Positions 1 to 7,928 of a DNA stretch of 21,519 nucleotides are shown piece after piece. Each line of letters opens with the position of its first letter. Within the stretch, counting starts at the first letter, position 1. The translations under genes and the position numbers were made by a program. The notes beneath the pieces were generated by a model. That model saw only the letters and a list, made by a program, of their open reading frames with translations, searched no databases and was not told the origin of the DNA. This DNA is from an uncultured Campylobacter sp. (GTDB lineage: Bacteria > Campylobacterota > Campylobacteria > Campylobacterales > Campylobacteraceae): positions 1-21,519 of the forward strand of contig NZ_CALKTL010000028.1 of the NCBI RefSeq assembly GCF_937997405.1, written 5' to 3'.

Positions 1-211
1 CGCCCATCGTTGGGGTTTTGCTCTTTTTCTGATGGTTTTGCGGCGCGAGCTCGTATATGGGCTGCGCGGCGTGTCTGGCTTGCGCCCAGCGGATAAACCG
101 CGGCATAGCCCAGACCGAAAAACAAAAAGCGATAAAAAACGCAAGACCTGCGCGAGCGGTGATGTATTGGAAAAAATTTATATTCGTAAGATGGTAAAGA
201 TAATAAAACAA
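1..211 (-). CDS. mraY: Phospho-N-acetylmuramoyl-pentapeptide transferase MraY, N-terminal part
   Basis: Seventy N-terminal residues of MraY, the inner-membrane enzyme that moves phospho-MurNAc-pentapeptide from UDP onto undecaprenyl phosphate to form lipid I. The reverse strand reads a hydrophobic first segment, then ITARAGLAFFIAF, a membrane stretch, MPRFIRWAQ, and QPIYELAP leading to KTPTMGG at the window edge; these are hallmarks of Campylobacter MraY. The start chosen is TTG at 211-209, with AAAAGG six bases upstream; no ATG fits this frame nearby. The rest of the gene lies to the left of the window. It diverges from gpmI, the arrangement I recall in C. jejuni (Cj0433c/Cj0434). A forward-strand open frame at 32-289 is its antisense shadow. 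Confidence 0.9.
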   Translation of the reverse strand, partial: MFYYLYHLTNINFFQYITARAGLAFFIAFCFSVWAMPRFIRWAQARHAAQPIYELAPQNHQKKSKTPTMG

Positions 212-259
212 AGTTTGCCTTTTAAATTTTATGAAATTTTATACGAAAACGCGCATTTT

Positions 260-265
260 AGTATA
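260..265 (-). promoter_or_regulatory. Possible -10 box for mraY
   Basis: The reverse strand reads TATACT followed by an A/T-rich stretch, about 50 bases upstream of the TTG start of mraY. Campylobacter sigma-70 promoters depend mainly on the -10 box. A TATAAA word nearer the gene is an alternative, so the assignment is weak. Confidence 0.3.
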
Positions 266-302
266 AAAGAGGTAAAATTTAGCTTTTAGGGCGGATGAAA
301 TT

Positions 303-331
303 TTGCCGCATTTGCTAAAAGAAAGTATAAT
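303..331 (+). promoter_or_regulatory. Probable sigma-70 promoter of gpmI
   Basis: A perfect TATAAT at 326-331 lies 17 bases after TTGCCG at 303-308, which is consensus spacing for -10 and -35 boxes. Transcription would start near 338 and give a leader of about 70 bases before the gpmI ATG at 410. No other box this good lies between the divergent mraY and gpmI genes. Confidence 0.6.
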
Positions 332-409
332 GCCGCTCGTAAAAACAGCGCCGCAGATCCGTTTCAAAAGACCTGTGCGGCGAAATTTAGACGAAATTTA
401 GGAGCCAAA

Positions 410-1876
410 ATGGGGCAAAAGACGATTTTACTTATCACCGACGGCATCGGCTTTAACGCGAGCGATAAATTTAACGCGTTTGCAAACGCAAAAAAGCCCG
501 CCTATGATTATCTTTTTAAAAACGTGCCCGATACGTTGCTGCACACCTCGGGGCTTGCCGTGGGCTTACCGCAGGGACAGATGGGAAACAGCGAAGTGGG
601 GCACATGACGATCGGAAGCGGTAGAATTCTATATCAAAACCTAGTCAAAATTGATCGCGCGATCGATGAGGGCTCGCTTGAGAAAAACGAAGCACTGCAA
701 AGCCTGCTTTCAAAGTGCCGCAGGCTGCACGTCATAGGGCTTTACAGCGACGGCGGCGTGCATTCGCATCTGCGCCATTTCGACGCGATATGTGAGATAG
801 CGCAAAATGCGGGTTGCGAGACCTGGGCGCACGCTATCACCGACGGGCGCGACGTTTCACCGAGCAGCGGAGTGGAATTTTTAAAGCATCTACAGGCTAA
901 ATTTAAAGTCGGCAGCGTTTGCGGGCGCTTTTACGCGATGGATCGCGACAAGCGCTTTGATCGCGTAAAGCGCGCTTACGATGTACTTATGGGCGAAACG
1001 GCGCCGCTTGAAATTTCGCCTAGCGAGTACATGCTGCAAAGCTACGAGCGCGGCGTGAGCGACGAGTTTATCGAGCCTGCGAGCTTTAACGGCTTTAGCG
1101 GTATCGGCGTGGACGACGGAGTGATTTTTATAAATTTTAGAAACGACCGCGCTAGGGAGCTTTGCGAGGCTTTGGGCGATGAGAATTTTAGCGAATTCAA
1201 GCGAAAGTTCGTCGTGCAAAATTTAATCACGATGAGCGAATACGACGCGAACTTTAAATTTCCTCTGCTATTTGAGAAGCCCGTGCTTAAAAACACGCTT
1301 TGCGAAGTGATCGCGGAAGCCGGTCTTACGCAGCTTCACACCGCCGAGACCGAAAAATACGCACACGTGACGTTTTTCTTTAACGGCGGCGTCGAGGAGC
1401 CGCTGCCAAACGAAACTCGCGTGCTGATCCCAAGCCCCAAAGTAAAAACCTACGACGAGCAGCCGCAGATGAGCGCGCCAGCGGTGTGCGATGCGGTGAT
1501 TCGCGGCATCGAAGCGGGGATCGATTTCATCGTCGTAAATTTCGCAAACGGCGATATGGTCGGCCACACGGGCAATTATGACGCCGCGATAAAGGCGGTC
1601 GAGGTGGTGGATGAGTGTATCGGTAAAATTTTAAGCGCGGCGAGGGCGCACGATTACGCCTACGTGCAGATTAGCGATCACGGCAACTGCGAGGCGATGC
1701 GAGACGCTGACGGCGAAATTTTAACCAACCACACGACCTTTGACGTATTTTGCTTTGTGCTGGGGCGCGGCGTGCGTGAACTAAAAAGCGGACTTGGGCT
1801 TAGCAACGTCGCAGCTACCGTGCTAAAGCTAATGGGGCTGCCAAAGCCCGCGGAGATGGATGAAGCGCTATTTTGA
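410..1876 (+). CDS. gpmI: 2,3-bisphosphoglycerate-independent phosphoglycerate mutase
   Basis: Cytoplasmic glycolytic and gluconeogenic enzyme interconverting 3- and 2-phosphoglycerate, in the metal-dependent alkaline-phosphatase superfamily. At 488 residues it is slightly shorter than typical GpmI (about 510). Visible motifs are ITDGIG with metal ligand Asp11, GQMGNSEVGHM with the phosphorylated Ser61, YSDGGVHSH, ITDGRD, NFRNDRARE, ETEKYAHVTFFFNGG, NFANGDMVGHTG and SDHGN, so all active-site blocks are present. The ATG follows AGGAG at suitable spacing. It is the first gene of a forward run into fatty-acid genes. GpmI, not the cofactor-dependent enzyme, is the form expected in Campylobacter. 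Confidence 0.97.
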   Translation: MGQKTILLITDGIGFNASDKFNAFANAKKPAYDYLFKNVPDTLLHTSGLAVGLPQGQMGNSEVGHMTIGSGRILYQNLVKIDRAIDEGSLEKNEALQSLLSKCRRLHVIGLYSDGGVHSHLRHFDAICEIAQNAGCETWAHAITDGRDVSPSSGVEFLKHLQAKFKVGSVCGRFYAMDRDKRFDRVKRAYDVLMGETAPLEISPSEYMLQSYERGVSDEFIEPASFNGFSGIGVDDGVIFINFRNDRARELCEALGDENFSEFKRKFVVQNLITMSEYDANFKFPLLFEKPVLKNTLCEVIAEAGLTQLHTAETEKYAHVTFFFNGGVEEPLPNETRVLIPSPKVKTYDEQPQMSAPAVCDAVIRGIEAGIDFIVVNFANGDMVGHTGNYDAAIKAVEVVDECIGKILSAARAHDYAYVQISDHGNCEAMRDADGEILTNHTTFDVFCFVLGRGVRELKSGLGLSNVAATVLKLMGLPKPAEMDEALF

Positions 1877-1976
1877 AATTTCAACGGCGCGCTTGTAGCC
1901 AAATTTTAACGGCTAAAATTTAGGTAAATTTGGATAAATTTACGCTAGAGATTAAAATTTTAATAAAAGGACAAGT

Positions 1977-2720
1977 ATGAAATTTAGTGGAAAAAACGTT
2001 TTAATCACGGGCGCGAGCCGCGGTATCGGCGCGCAGATCGCAAGGACTTTGGCGGGCTACGGGCTTAAGGCGTGGATCAATTATCGCTCAAGCCCAGAGC
2101 CTGCCGACGCACTGCTAGAGGAGATCCGCGCAAACGGCGGAGAGGGCGCCGTGATTAAATTTGACGCGACGAACGAGGCGGAATTTAGCGAGGCGATTGC
2201 CCTGATCGCGCAAAGCGACGGCGAGCTAAGCTATCTCGTAAATAACGCGGGCGTCACGAACGACAAGCTCGCGCTTAGGATGAAGCTGGAAGACTTCATG
2301 GGCGTGATCGAAGCAAATTTAAGCAGCGCCTTTATCGGCTGCCGCGAAGCTCTAAAATTAATGAGCAAAAAGCGCTTCGGCGCCGTCGTAAACATCGCCT
2401 CGATCGTAGGCGAAATGGGCAACGCCGGGCAGGTCAATTACAGCGCGAGCAAGGGCGGAATGATCGCGATGAGCAAGAGTTTCGCAAAAGAGGGCGCCGC
2501 GCGCGGCATCCGCTTTAATTGCATAACTCCGGGCTTCATCGCCACCGATATGACGGACGCGCTAAGCGACGACGTAAAAGCAAGCTACGAAACGAGCATC
2601 CCGCTTAAGCGCCTCGGAAGCACGAGCGACGTCGCCGAAGGAGTTGCGTTTTTGCTTAGCGACGGCGCGGGCTACATTACTGGAGAGACGCTTAAAATCA
2701 ATGGCGGGCTCTATATGTAG
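1977..2720 (+). CDS. fabG: 3-oxoacyl-[acyl-carrier-protein] reductase
   Basis: NADPH-dependent reductase of the elongation cycle of type II fatty-acid synthesis, converting beta-ketoacyl-ACP to beta-hydroxyacyl-ACP. It is a short-chain dehydrogenase of 247 residues, the usual FabG length. The cofactor motif TGASRGIG is at residues 11-18, NNAG at 89-92, and the catalytic Ser142, Tyr155 and Lys159 are in place (YSASK). The C-terminus ITGETLKINGGLYM is typical of FabG, which makes another short-chain dehydrogenase unlikely. An AAAAGGA site precedes the ATG. It lies 100 bases after gpmI and 68 before acpP. From memory, C. jejuni has extra genes, including fumarate-reductase-like mfrABE, between fabG and acpP; none are here. 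Confidence 0.95.
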   Translation: MKFSGKNVLITGASRGIGAQIARTLAGYGLKAWINYRSSPEPADALLEEIRANGGEGAVIKFDATNEAEFSEAIALIAQSDGELSYLVNNAGVTNDKLALRMKLEDFMGVIEANLSSAFIGCREALKLMSKKRFGAVVNIASIVGEMGNAGQVNYSASKGGMIAMSKSFAKEGAARGIRFNCITPGFIATDMTDALSDDVKASYETSIPLKRLGSTSDVAEGVAFLLSDGAGYITGETLKINGGLYM

Positions 2721-2747
2721 CGTTAAATAGCGGAATTTAAGGTTAAA

Positions 2748-2753
2748 TATTAT
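2748..2753 (+). promoter_or_regulatory. Possible -10 box for acpP
   Basis: TATTAT followed by A-rich sequence sits 36 bases before the acpP ATG in the short fabG-acpP gap. ACP is abundant, so its own promoter would make sense, but no clear -35 element is visible. Confidence 0.3.
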
Positions 2754-2788
2754 AGAATTACGCGGTATTTTTTTAAAGGAGTGCTAAA

Positions 2789-3025
2789 ATGGCAGTATTT
2801 GAAGATGTAAGAGACGTAGTTGTAGAACAACTAAGCGTTAGCCCGGATCAGGTTAAACTTGACTCTAAAATTATCGAGGATTTGGGCGCGGACTCTCTTG
2901 ACGTAGTTGAGCTAGTAATGGCTTTAGAGGAGAAATTCGGTATCGAGATCCCTGATAGCGAGTCCGAAAAATTAGTAAGCATTAAAGACGTAGTAGATTA
3001 TATAGAAAATTTGCCTAAGAAATAA
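2789..3025 (+). CDS. acpP: Acyl carrier protein
   Basis: Small acidic cytoplasmic carrier that holds growing fatty-acyl chains on a 4'-phosphopantetheine arm. The 78-residue product contains the signature LGADSLDVVELVMALEEKFG, with Ser36 as the attachment site in DSL. Length and acidity match bacterial AcpP. A strong AAAGGAG lies upstream of the ATG. It is followed 18 bases later by fabF, the common acpP-fabF pairing, so the two are almost certainly cotranscribed. No acpS gene for the holo-ACP synthase lies in the window. Confidence 0.97.
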   Translation: MAVFEDVRDVVVEQLSVSPDQVKLDSKIIEDLGADSLDVVELVMALEEKFGIEIPDSESEKLVSIKDVVDYIENLPKK

Positions 3026-3043
3026 AATTTTAAGGAAGCAGTT

Positions 3044-4261
3044 TTGAAACGAGTCGTAGTAACGGGCATCGGGATGGTAACCTCTCTCGGGCTTGACAAA
3101 CAGAGCAGTTTTGAAAATATCTGTAACGGAAAAACCGGGGTTGATAAAATTTCGCTCTTTGACGCTAGCGAATTTCCGGTTCAAATTGCAGCTGAAGTAA
3201 AAGGTTTCGATCCTTCGAGCATAATCGAGGATGGAAAAGAGATAAAAAAGATGGATAGATTTATCCAACTCGGGCTTAAAGCCGCGGGTGAAGCTATGGA
3301 TGACGCTAAATTTAGCGGTTTCGATAGCGACGAATTCGGCGTTAGCTCCGCTAGTGGTATAGGCGGTTTGCCGAATATCGAAATAAACGCCAATACCTGC
3401 TTGCAGCGCGGTCCTAGGCGAATTTCTCCGTTTTTTATCCCCTCTGCTTTAGTAAATATGCTCGGCGGCTTTGTTTCTATATACTATAAATTAAAAGGTC
3501 CGAATTTATCCAGCGTTACGGCTTGTGCGGCTTCAGCGCATGCAATTATGGACGCTGCGAGAGTTATTATGATTGGCGAAGCGAAAAAGATGCTTGCAGT
3601 GGGTGCCGAGGCTGCGGTTTGTCCCGTAGGTATCGGCGGATTTGCCGCGATGAAGGCGCTTTGCGCTAGAAATGACGATCCAGCGCACGCTTCACGTCCG
3701 TTTGATGCGGAGCGAAACGGCTTTGTTATGGGCGAAGGTGCGGCGGCTTTGGTTTTAGAAGAGCTAGAAGACGCGAAAGCGCGCGGCGCTAAAATTTACG
3801 GCGAGCTCGTAGGATTCGGCGCTAGCGGCGATGCCTATCATATCACTTCGCCTAGCCTAGACGGTCCGATCCGCGCTATGAAAAAGGCCTACGAGATGGC
3901 GGGGCGCCCGAAGATTGATTATATCAACGCTCACGGAACGTCCACTGCGATAAACGATAAAAACGAAACCGCGGCGTTAAAAGAGCTTTTCGGTGAGGGC
4001 AAGGTGCCTGCGGTCAGCTCCACCAAGGGCCAGCTAGGACATTGCCTAGGCGCTGCAGGAGCAGTAGAGGCTGCGATCAGCCTTTTAGCGATGCAAAACG
4101 GCATCATACCGCCTACGATAAATCAAATTTCAAAAGATCCAGATTGCGATTTGGACTATGTGCCAAACGTCGCTAGAAAAGCCAAACTCGATTGCGTCAT
4201 GAGCAATAATTTCGGCTTCGGCGGCACGAACGCATCGCTTATTTTCAAAAGAGTAGATTAA
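3044..4261 (+). CDS. fabF: 3-oxoacyl-[acyl-carrier-protein] synthase II
   Basis: Condensing enzyme of fatty-acid elongation, adding two carbons from malonyl-ACP to acyl-ACP. The 405-residue thiolase-fold protein begins KRVVVTGIGMVTSLG and carries the Cys-His-His triad: Cys161 in VTACAASAH, His297 in NAHGTST and His333 in KGQLGHCLGAAGA. The C-terminal NNFGFGGTNASLIF loop is also typical. Translation starts at TTG, preceded by AAGGA; the start is set by alignment of the first beta strand with other FabF proteins. Its stop overlaps the accA start as TAATG, indicating translational coupling. FabF is favoured over FabB by the length and the acpP pairing. Confidence 0.96.
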   Translation: MKRVVVTGIGMVTSLGLDKQSSFENICNGKTGVDKISLFDASEFPVQIAAEVKGFDPSSIIEDGKEIKKMDRFIQLGLKAAGEAMDDAKFSGFDSDEFGVSSASGIGGLPNIEINANTCLQRGPRRISPFFIPSALVNMLGGFVSIYYKLKGPNLSSVTACAASAHAIMDAARVIMIGEAKKMLAVGAEAAVCPVGIGGFAAMKALCARNDDPAHASRPFDAERNGFVMGEGAAALVLEELEDAKARGAKIYGELVGFGASGDAYHITSPSLDGPIRAMKKAYEMAGRPKIDYINAHGTSTAINDKNETAALKELFGEGKVPAVSSTKGQLGHCLGAAGAVEAAISLLAMQNGIIPPTINQISKDPDCDLDYVPNVARKAKLDCVMSNNFGFGGTNASLIFKRVD

Positions 4262-5199
4262 TGGCTAGCTATCTGGACTTCGAAAAGTCTATAAAGCAGA
4301 TTGACGAGGACATCACTGCCGCTAAAATTCGCGGTGATGAGGACGCGGTCGAAATTTTAAATAAGAACCTCGAAAAAGAAATTTCCAAAGTTTATAAGAA
4401 TTTAAACGAATACCAAAGACTTCAGCTTGCGCGTCACCCAGATCGCCCTTACGCGATCGATTATATTCGCGCGCTTTTGCAAGACGCTAGGGAACTTCAC
4501 GGCGACCGCGCCTTTAGAGACGATCCTTCGATCGTGTGCTATTTGGGCATTATGGGTAATCGCAAAATCGCCGTGATCGCCGAGCAGAAGGGTCGCGGCA
4601 CCAAAAACAAGCTGAAGCGAAATTTCGGTATGCCGCATCCGGAGGGCTATCGCAAGGCACTGCGCGTAGCAAAACTTGCCGAGAAATTTAACCTTCCGAT
4701 TCTATTTTTGATCGACACTCCGGGCGCATATCCGGGACTTGGTGCCGAGGAACGCGGTCAAAGTGAAGCAATCGCGCGAAATCTATATGAGCTTAGCGAT
4801 ATTAAAACGCCTACGATCGCCGTAGTTATAGGCGAGGGCGGTAGCGGCGGAGCTTTGGCTATCGGCGTAGCCGATCGGCTGGCGATGCTTCAAAACTCAA
4901 TTTTTTCAGTTATCTCTCCCGAGGGCTGTGCCGCGATTTTGTGGAACGATCCAAGCAAGAGCGAGGCCGCTACGAAAGCGCTAAAGATCACCGCCGAGGA
5001 GCTAAAAGAGCTGGGCTTGATCGACGACGTGATCAAAGAGCCCAAAACGGGCGCCCACAGAGATAAAGACGGCGCGATAAAAGCGCTTGGAAACTACGTC
5101 TTAACCGAGCTGCACAAGCTAGACGATCTTAGCATAGACGAGCTAATTAGCAGAAGGCAACAAAAAATTTTAAGGTTCGGTGCTTATAAAGAAAACTAA
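4261..5199 (+). CDS. accA: Acetyl-CoA carboxylase carboxyltransferase subunit alpha
   Basis: Alpha subunit of the carboxyltransferase that transfers the carboxyl group from biotin on AccB to acetyl-CoA, making malonyl-CoA, the first committed step of fatty-acid synthesis. The 312-residue product has a helical N-terminus starting YLDFEKSIKQIDEDI, then HPDRPYAIDYIRALLQDARELHGDRAF, the oxyanion region FLIDTPGAYPGLGAEERGQ and GEGGSGGALAIGVADR. These crotonase-fold blocks are AccA hallmarks and the length is normal. The ATG overlaps the fabF stop by one base. The partner AccD, which carries the zinc ribbon, is not in the window and must be encoded elsewhere. Confidence 0.96.
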   Translation: MASYLDFEKSIKQIDEDITAAKIRGDEDAVEILNKNLEKEISKVYKNLNEYQRLQLARHPDRPYAIDYIRALLQDARELHGDRAFRDDPSIVCYLGIMGNRKIAVIAEQKGRGTKNKLKRNFGMPHPEGYRKALRVAKLAEKFNLPILFLIDTPGAYPGLGAEERGQSEAIARNLYELSDIKTPTIAVVIGEGGSGGALAIGVADRLAMLQNSIFSVISPEGCAAILWNDPSKSEAATKALKITAEELKELGLIDDVIKEPKTGAHRDKDGAIKALGNYVLTELHKLDDLSIDELISRRQQKILRFGAYKEN

Positions 5200-5260
5200 A
5201 TTTTAAATTTCGCGACTTTTTTAAAACCAAATTTAATAACTTCACACTCTAAGAGGACAA

Positions 5261-6607
5261 ATGGAAAATACAAATCAAAATTCCACCCAGACCGCCGTTT
5301 CAAATTCTAATCAAAACGGCAGAAAAACTTACGCTAAAACGCACGTTCCCGTCGAGGGCTACCAGATCGAGGAGCTCCGCTCGATGGATCTTGAAAATCT
5401 CATCGCCATAGCAGACGAGCTAGGCGTCGAGAACCCGCGCGAATTCCGCCGCCAAGCGCTCGTTTTTGAAATTTTACGTATGCAGACGAAGCAGGGCGGC
5501 TTCATACTTTTTACGGGGATTTTGGAGGTTACCGCCGAGGGTTACGGCTTTTTGCGCGGCATAGATTCAAATTTAAGCGACAGCGCCAACGACGCCTACG
5601 TGAGTCTAAGTCAGATCCGCAAATTCGCCCTGCGCGTCGGCGACATCGTCACGGGCCAGGTGCGCGAGCCGAAGGATCAGGAGAAGTACTACGCGCTCTT
5701 AAAGATCGAGGCGATCAATTACAAATCGATCCAAGAGGCTAGAGAGCGCCCGCTATTTGACAATCTCACGCCGCTTTTCCCGACCGAGAAGCTCAAGCTC
5801 GAATACGATCCTATGCGCCTTACCGGTCGCGTACTCGATCTTTTCACCCCGATCGGCAAGGGGCAGCGCGGGCTCATCACGGCTCCTCCGCGTAGCGGTA
5901 AAACGGAGCTCATGAAGGAGCTTGCCAACGGTATTACGCGCAACCACCCCGAGGTCGAGCTTTTGGTGCTGTTAGTCGACGAGCGCCCCGAGGAGGTGAC
6001 TGATATGGAGCGCAGCGTGCGCGGCGAAGTGTTTAGCTCGACCTTCGATCAGCCCGCATTCAACCACGTTCGCGTCGCCGAGCTCGTTATCGAAAAGGCA
6101 AAACGCGCCGTCGAAAACGGCAAGGACGTCGTCATTCTGCTCGATAGCATCACCCGCCTTGCGCGCGCTTACAACACTGTCACGCCTAGCAGCGGCAAAG
6201 TCCTAAGCGGCGGCGTGGACGCAAACGCCCTGCACAAGCCGAAGCGCTTCTTCGGTGCGGCGCGAAATATCGAAAACGGCGGCTCGCTTACCATCGTCGC
6301 TACCGCGCTCATCGAGACCGGCTCGCGAATGGATGACGTGATCTTCGAGGAGTTCAAAGGCACGGGCAACAGCGAGATCATCCTCGATCGTAACATCTCG
6401 GACCGCAGAATTTACCCCGCGATCAATATCACCAAGTCTGGTACGCGCAAAGAGGAGCTTTTGCAAGGCAGCGAAAATTTGCAAAAGATCTGGGCGCTGC
6501 GCTCGGCTATCTCGACGATGGACGACGTCGAGGCGCTGAAATTTTTATACGCCAAGATGCTAAAAACCAAAGACAACACCGAGCTGCTATCGATAATGAA
6601 CGGCTAA
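5261..6607 (+). CDS. rho: Transcription termination factor Rho
   Basis: Hexameric RNA-dependent ATPase that terminates transcription at Rho-dependent sites. At 448 residues it is longer than the E. coli protein (419) because of a Gln/Asn-rich N-terminal extension of about 30 residues. Domains in order are the Rho N-terminal helical region (about 40-78), a cold-shock-like RNA-binding domain (about 80-150, with GYGFLR), and the RecA-like motor. The motor shows Walker A APPRSGKT (208-215, Lys214), Walker B LLVLLVDER (235-242), DSITRLARAYN (295-305) and the loop SSGKVLSGGVDANALHKPKRFFGAARN. An AGAGGA site precedes the ATG. It lies 61 bases after accA and may share its transcript. Confidence 0.97.
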   Translation: MENTNQNSTQTAVSNSNQNGRKTYAKTHVPVEGYQIEELRSMDLENLIAIADELGVENPREFRRQALVFEILRMQTKQGGFILFTGILEVTAEGYGFLRGIDSNLSDSANDAYVSLSQIRKFALRVGDIVTGQVREPKDQEKYYALLKIEAINYKSIQEARERPLFDNLTPLFPTEKLKLEYDPMRLTGRVLDLFTPIGKGQRGLITAPPRSGKTELMKELANGITRNHPEVELLVLLVDERPEEVTDMERSVRGEVFSSTFDQPAFNHVRVAELVIEKAKRAVENGKDVVILLDSITRLARAYNTVTPSSGKVLSGGVDANALHKPKRFFGAARNIENGGSLTIVATALIETGSRMDDVIFEEFKGTGNSEIILDRNISDRRIYPAINITKSGTRKEELLQGSENLQKIWALRSAISTMDDVEALKFLYAKMLKTKDNTELLSIMNG

Positions 6608-6623
6608 ATTCTTTAATTTAGCC
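6602..6623 (+). terminator. Hairpin terminator overlapping the rho stop codon
   Basis: GGCTAAATT, loop CTTT, AATTTAGCC form a perfect nine-pair hairpin. Its left arm includes the last rho codon and the TAA stop. It is followed by TTATTCT, a weak U-rich tail. The arms are A/T-rich, so it may work as an intrinsic terminator or as a 3'-end stabiliser. Confidence 0.55.
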
Positions 6624-6862
6624 TTATTCTGAAATTTCGCTCTAAATTTAGCGGCGGAGCTCGCGTCGCTTGCCGCAAATACCGCCACGTAGCTTTGTAT
6701 GCGCTTTTTCCAAGCGGCGCGCAAATTATGATGGTAGAGGGTAATTTGCAACGTGTAAAATTCCGTAAATATGTGGCGAGCTGATATTGCGGTAATGCAC
6801 TAGACTTTCACTTAAAATCCCAATAGCTATGAAATTCTAAAGCTTAGCTTTAAATTTATAAC

Positions 6863-7036
6863 TCACAAAATTTTGATTTTAAATTTTGTCCGCAATCCAA
6901 TCGTGGCATCGTAGCCTTTTTTTGTTTGGATGTCGCATCTTATCTCGTAACTCTCATTTTAAGACGTGCGCACTTCAGCTGCGACAATATTAACATTATG
7001 AATCCCACATCTAAGCTTGCTATTTACGTTTAAATT
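6863..7036 (-). pseudogene. Possible decayed reading frame beside the insertion sequence
   Basis: The reverse strand holds 58 codons in one frame broken by a single TAA (at 6961-6959). The two halves read like protein: the first ends in NVNIVAAEVRTS, the second starts NESYEIRCDIQTKKGYDATIG and ends in a basic TKFKIKIL before TGA. I do not recognise the family. There is no clear start codon or ribosome binding site. Joining the flanks across the insertion sequence does not extend the frame, so the element did not simply interrupt this gene. The rest of the 6624-7060 gap shows nothing else I can support. This could be chance openness in A/T-rich DNA. Confidence 0.25.
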
Positions 7037-7052
7037 TTACTAGCCACGTTTT

Positions 7053-7060
7053 AAAATTTT
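7053..7060. repeat. Left target-site duplication of the insertion sequence
   Basis: The eight bases AAAATTTT lie directly outside the left end AGGCT and recur directly outside the right end at 7835-7842. Eight bases is the duplication length known for the IS1595 family. The word is its own reverse complement and common in this genome, so the terminal repeats appear longer than they are. Confidence 0.6.
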
Positions 7061-7834
7061 AGGCTCAATTAAACTTAATCAGATTCTCTCTTATCAATTT
7101 TAATAGTTTCTGATATAAGTTTTCCTGTGTAGTTTTAGTATTATATCTAAATTCGTATTCTTTTAAGTGAAGCAAGAAATTCTCTTTCTTTATCCCTTTA
7201 AATTTAGCCAGTCTATGTTTAGCATATCCCCAGAAATTCTCAATGCCGTTGATATGGTTTTTACCATTTGCAAATTCGTTCTTGGAATGCTTTACTCTAT
7301 AGTGGGCCTTAGCTCCGTAATCAACCAAACCGTCATAAGCCTTCCAGCAATCAGAATAGATAGTAGAGCTATCAATCTCGCTATATTGAGATAATATAGG
7401 TATCAACTCACTAGCAGAGCAGTTTTTAACTATTTGGGTATAGACCTTACCGTCACACTTTAGCATTCCAAATACCGGTGTTTTATTTGCTGCTCCTCTA
7501 CCTCTTTTACCCCTTACTCGTTTAGATCCGAAGTAGTTTTCATCTATTTCAAAGCGAAGCTTCTAGGCGGGCTTGGAAATCTCACCGCTAAATTCGCTTA
7601 TCTTCTCACACTCTTTAGACATAAGAGCTCTTATTTCTCTAAAGATTTTACATAGGGTTGCTTCTGAAATTTTAGTTAAATTTGATATCTTTGATTCTTC
7701 TATATCTTCTGCGAAATACTTTAGAATTTCTCTAAATTTAGCTTCAGAAATTCTTGAACGGACTATATACCTGTTTTTCATCGACAAAACTATAGTTAAA
7801 AACTCCTTTGAAAGTTTTTAACTTATCTTAGCCT
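7061..7834 (-). mobile_element. IS1595-family (IS1016/ISXO2-like) insertion sequence, 774 bp
   Basis: A compact element with one transposase gene on the reverse strand filling nearly its whole length. The ends form an imperfect inverted repeat: the left reads AGGCTCAATTAAACTTAA, and the right, reverse-complemented, reads AGGCTAAGATAAGTTAA. The transposase TGA stop lies inside the left repeat. Both ends are flanked by AAAATTTT, an eight-base direct duplication, which fits the family and suggests an insertion whose flanks have not been rearranged. With the transposase interrupted, movement would need stop suppression or an enzyme supplied in trans by a sister copy. Family and boundaries are inferred from the sequence, not from a database match. 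Confidence 0.75.
7065..7787 (-). pseudogene. IS1595-family transposase interrupted by an in-frame amber stop
   Basis: One continuous frame of 240 sense codons plus stop, except for TAG at 7565-7563, which splits it into 74 and 165 residues. The first part is a helix-turn-helix region (SNLTKISEATLCKIFREIR). The second has the DDE-type blocks IDENYFG, KRGRGAANKTPVFG, IYSDCWKAYDGL and HINGIENFWGYAKHRLAKF, typical of the ISXO2-like domain. In relatives the Gly-Glu block runs straight into IDE-YFG. Here about nine codons, SKPA-stop-KLRF, intervene, so the amber seems to lie in a small in-frame insertion, not at a point mutation. The start is TTG at 7787 or ATG at 7781, with AAAGGAG upstream at unusually long spacing. 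Confidence 0.8.
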
Positions 7835-7892
7835 AAAATTTTAAAATAGTAGTTTAATCCATATTTTAAGGAGATTTAAATTGGGACGGCGT

Positions 7893-7898
7893 TATAAT
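7893..7898 (+). promoter_or_regulatory. Probable -10 box of the small lipoprotein gene
   Basis: A perfect TATAAT inside GTTATAATTTATATATATTT lies 31 bases before the ATG at 7929 and just outside the insertion sequence. Transcription would start close to 7905 with a short leader containing AAAAGGA. No good -35 element is seen. Confidence 0.5.
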
Positions 7899-7928
7899 TT
7901 ATATATATTTTAATTAAAAGGAAAAACG

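Noticed and set aside
32..289. Forward open frame of 85 codons
   Set aside because: It lies antisense to the clear mraY start region, has no ribosome binding site, and reads as basic low-similarity sequence.
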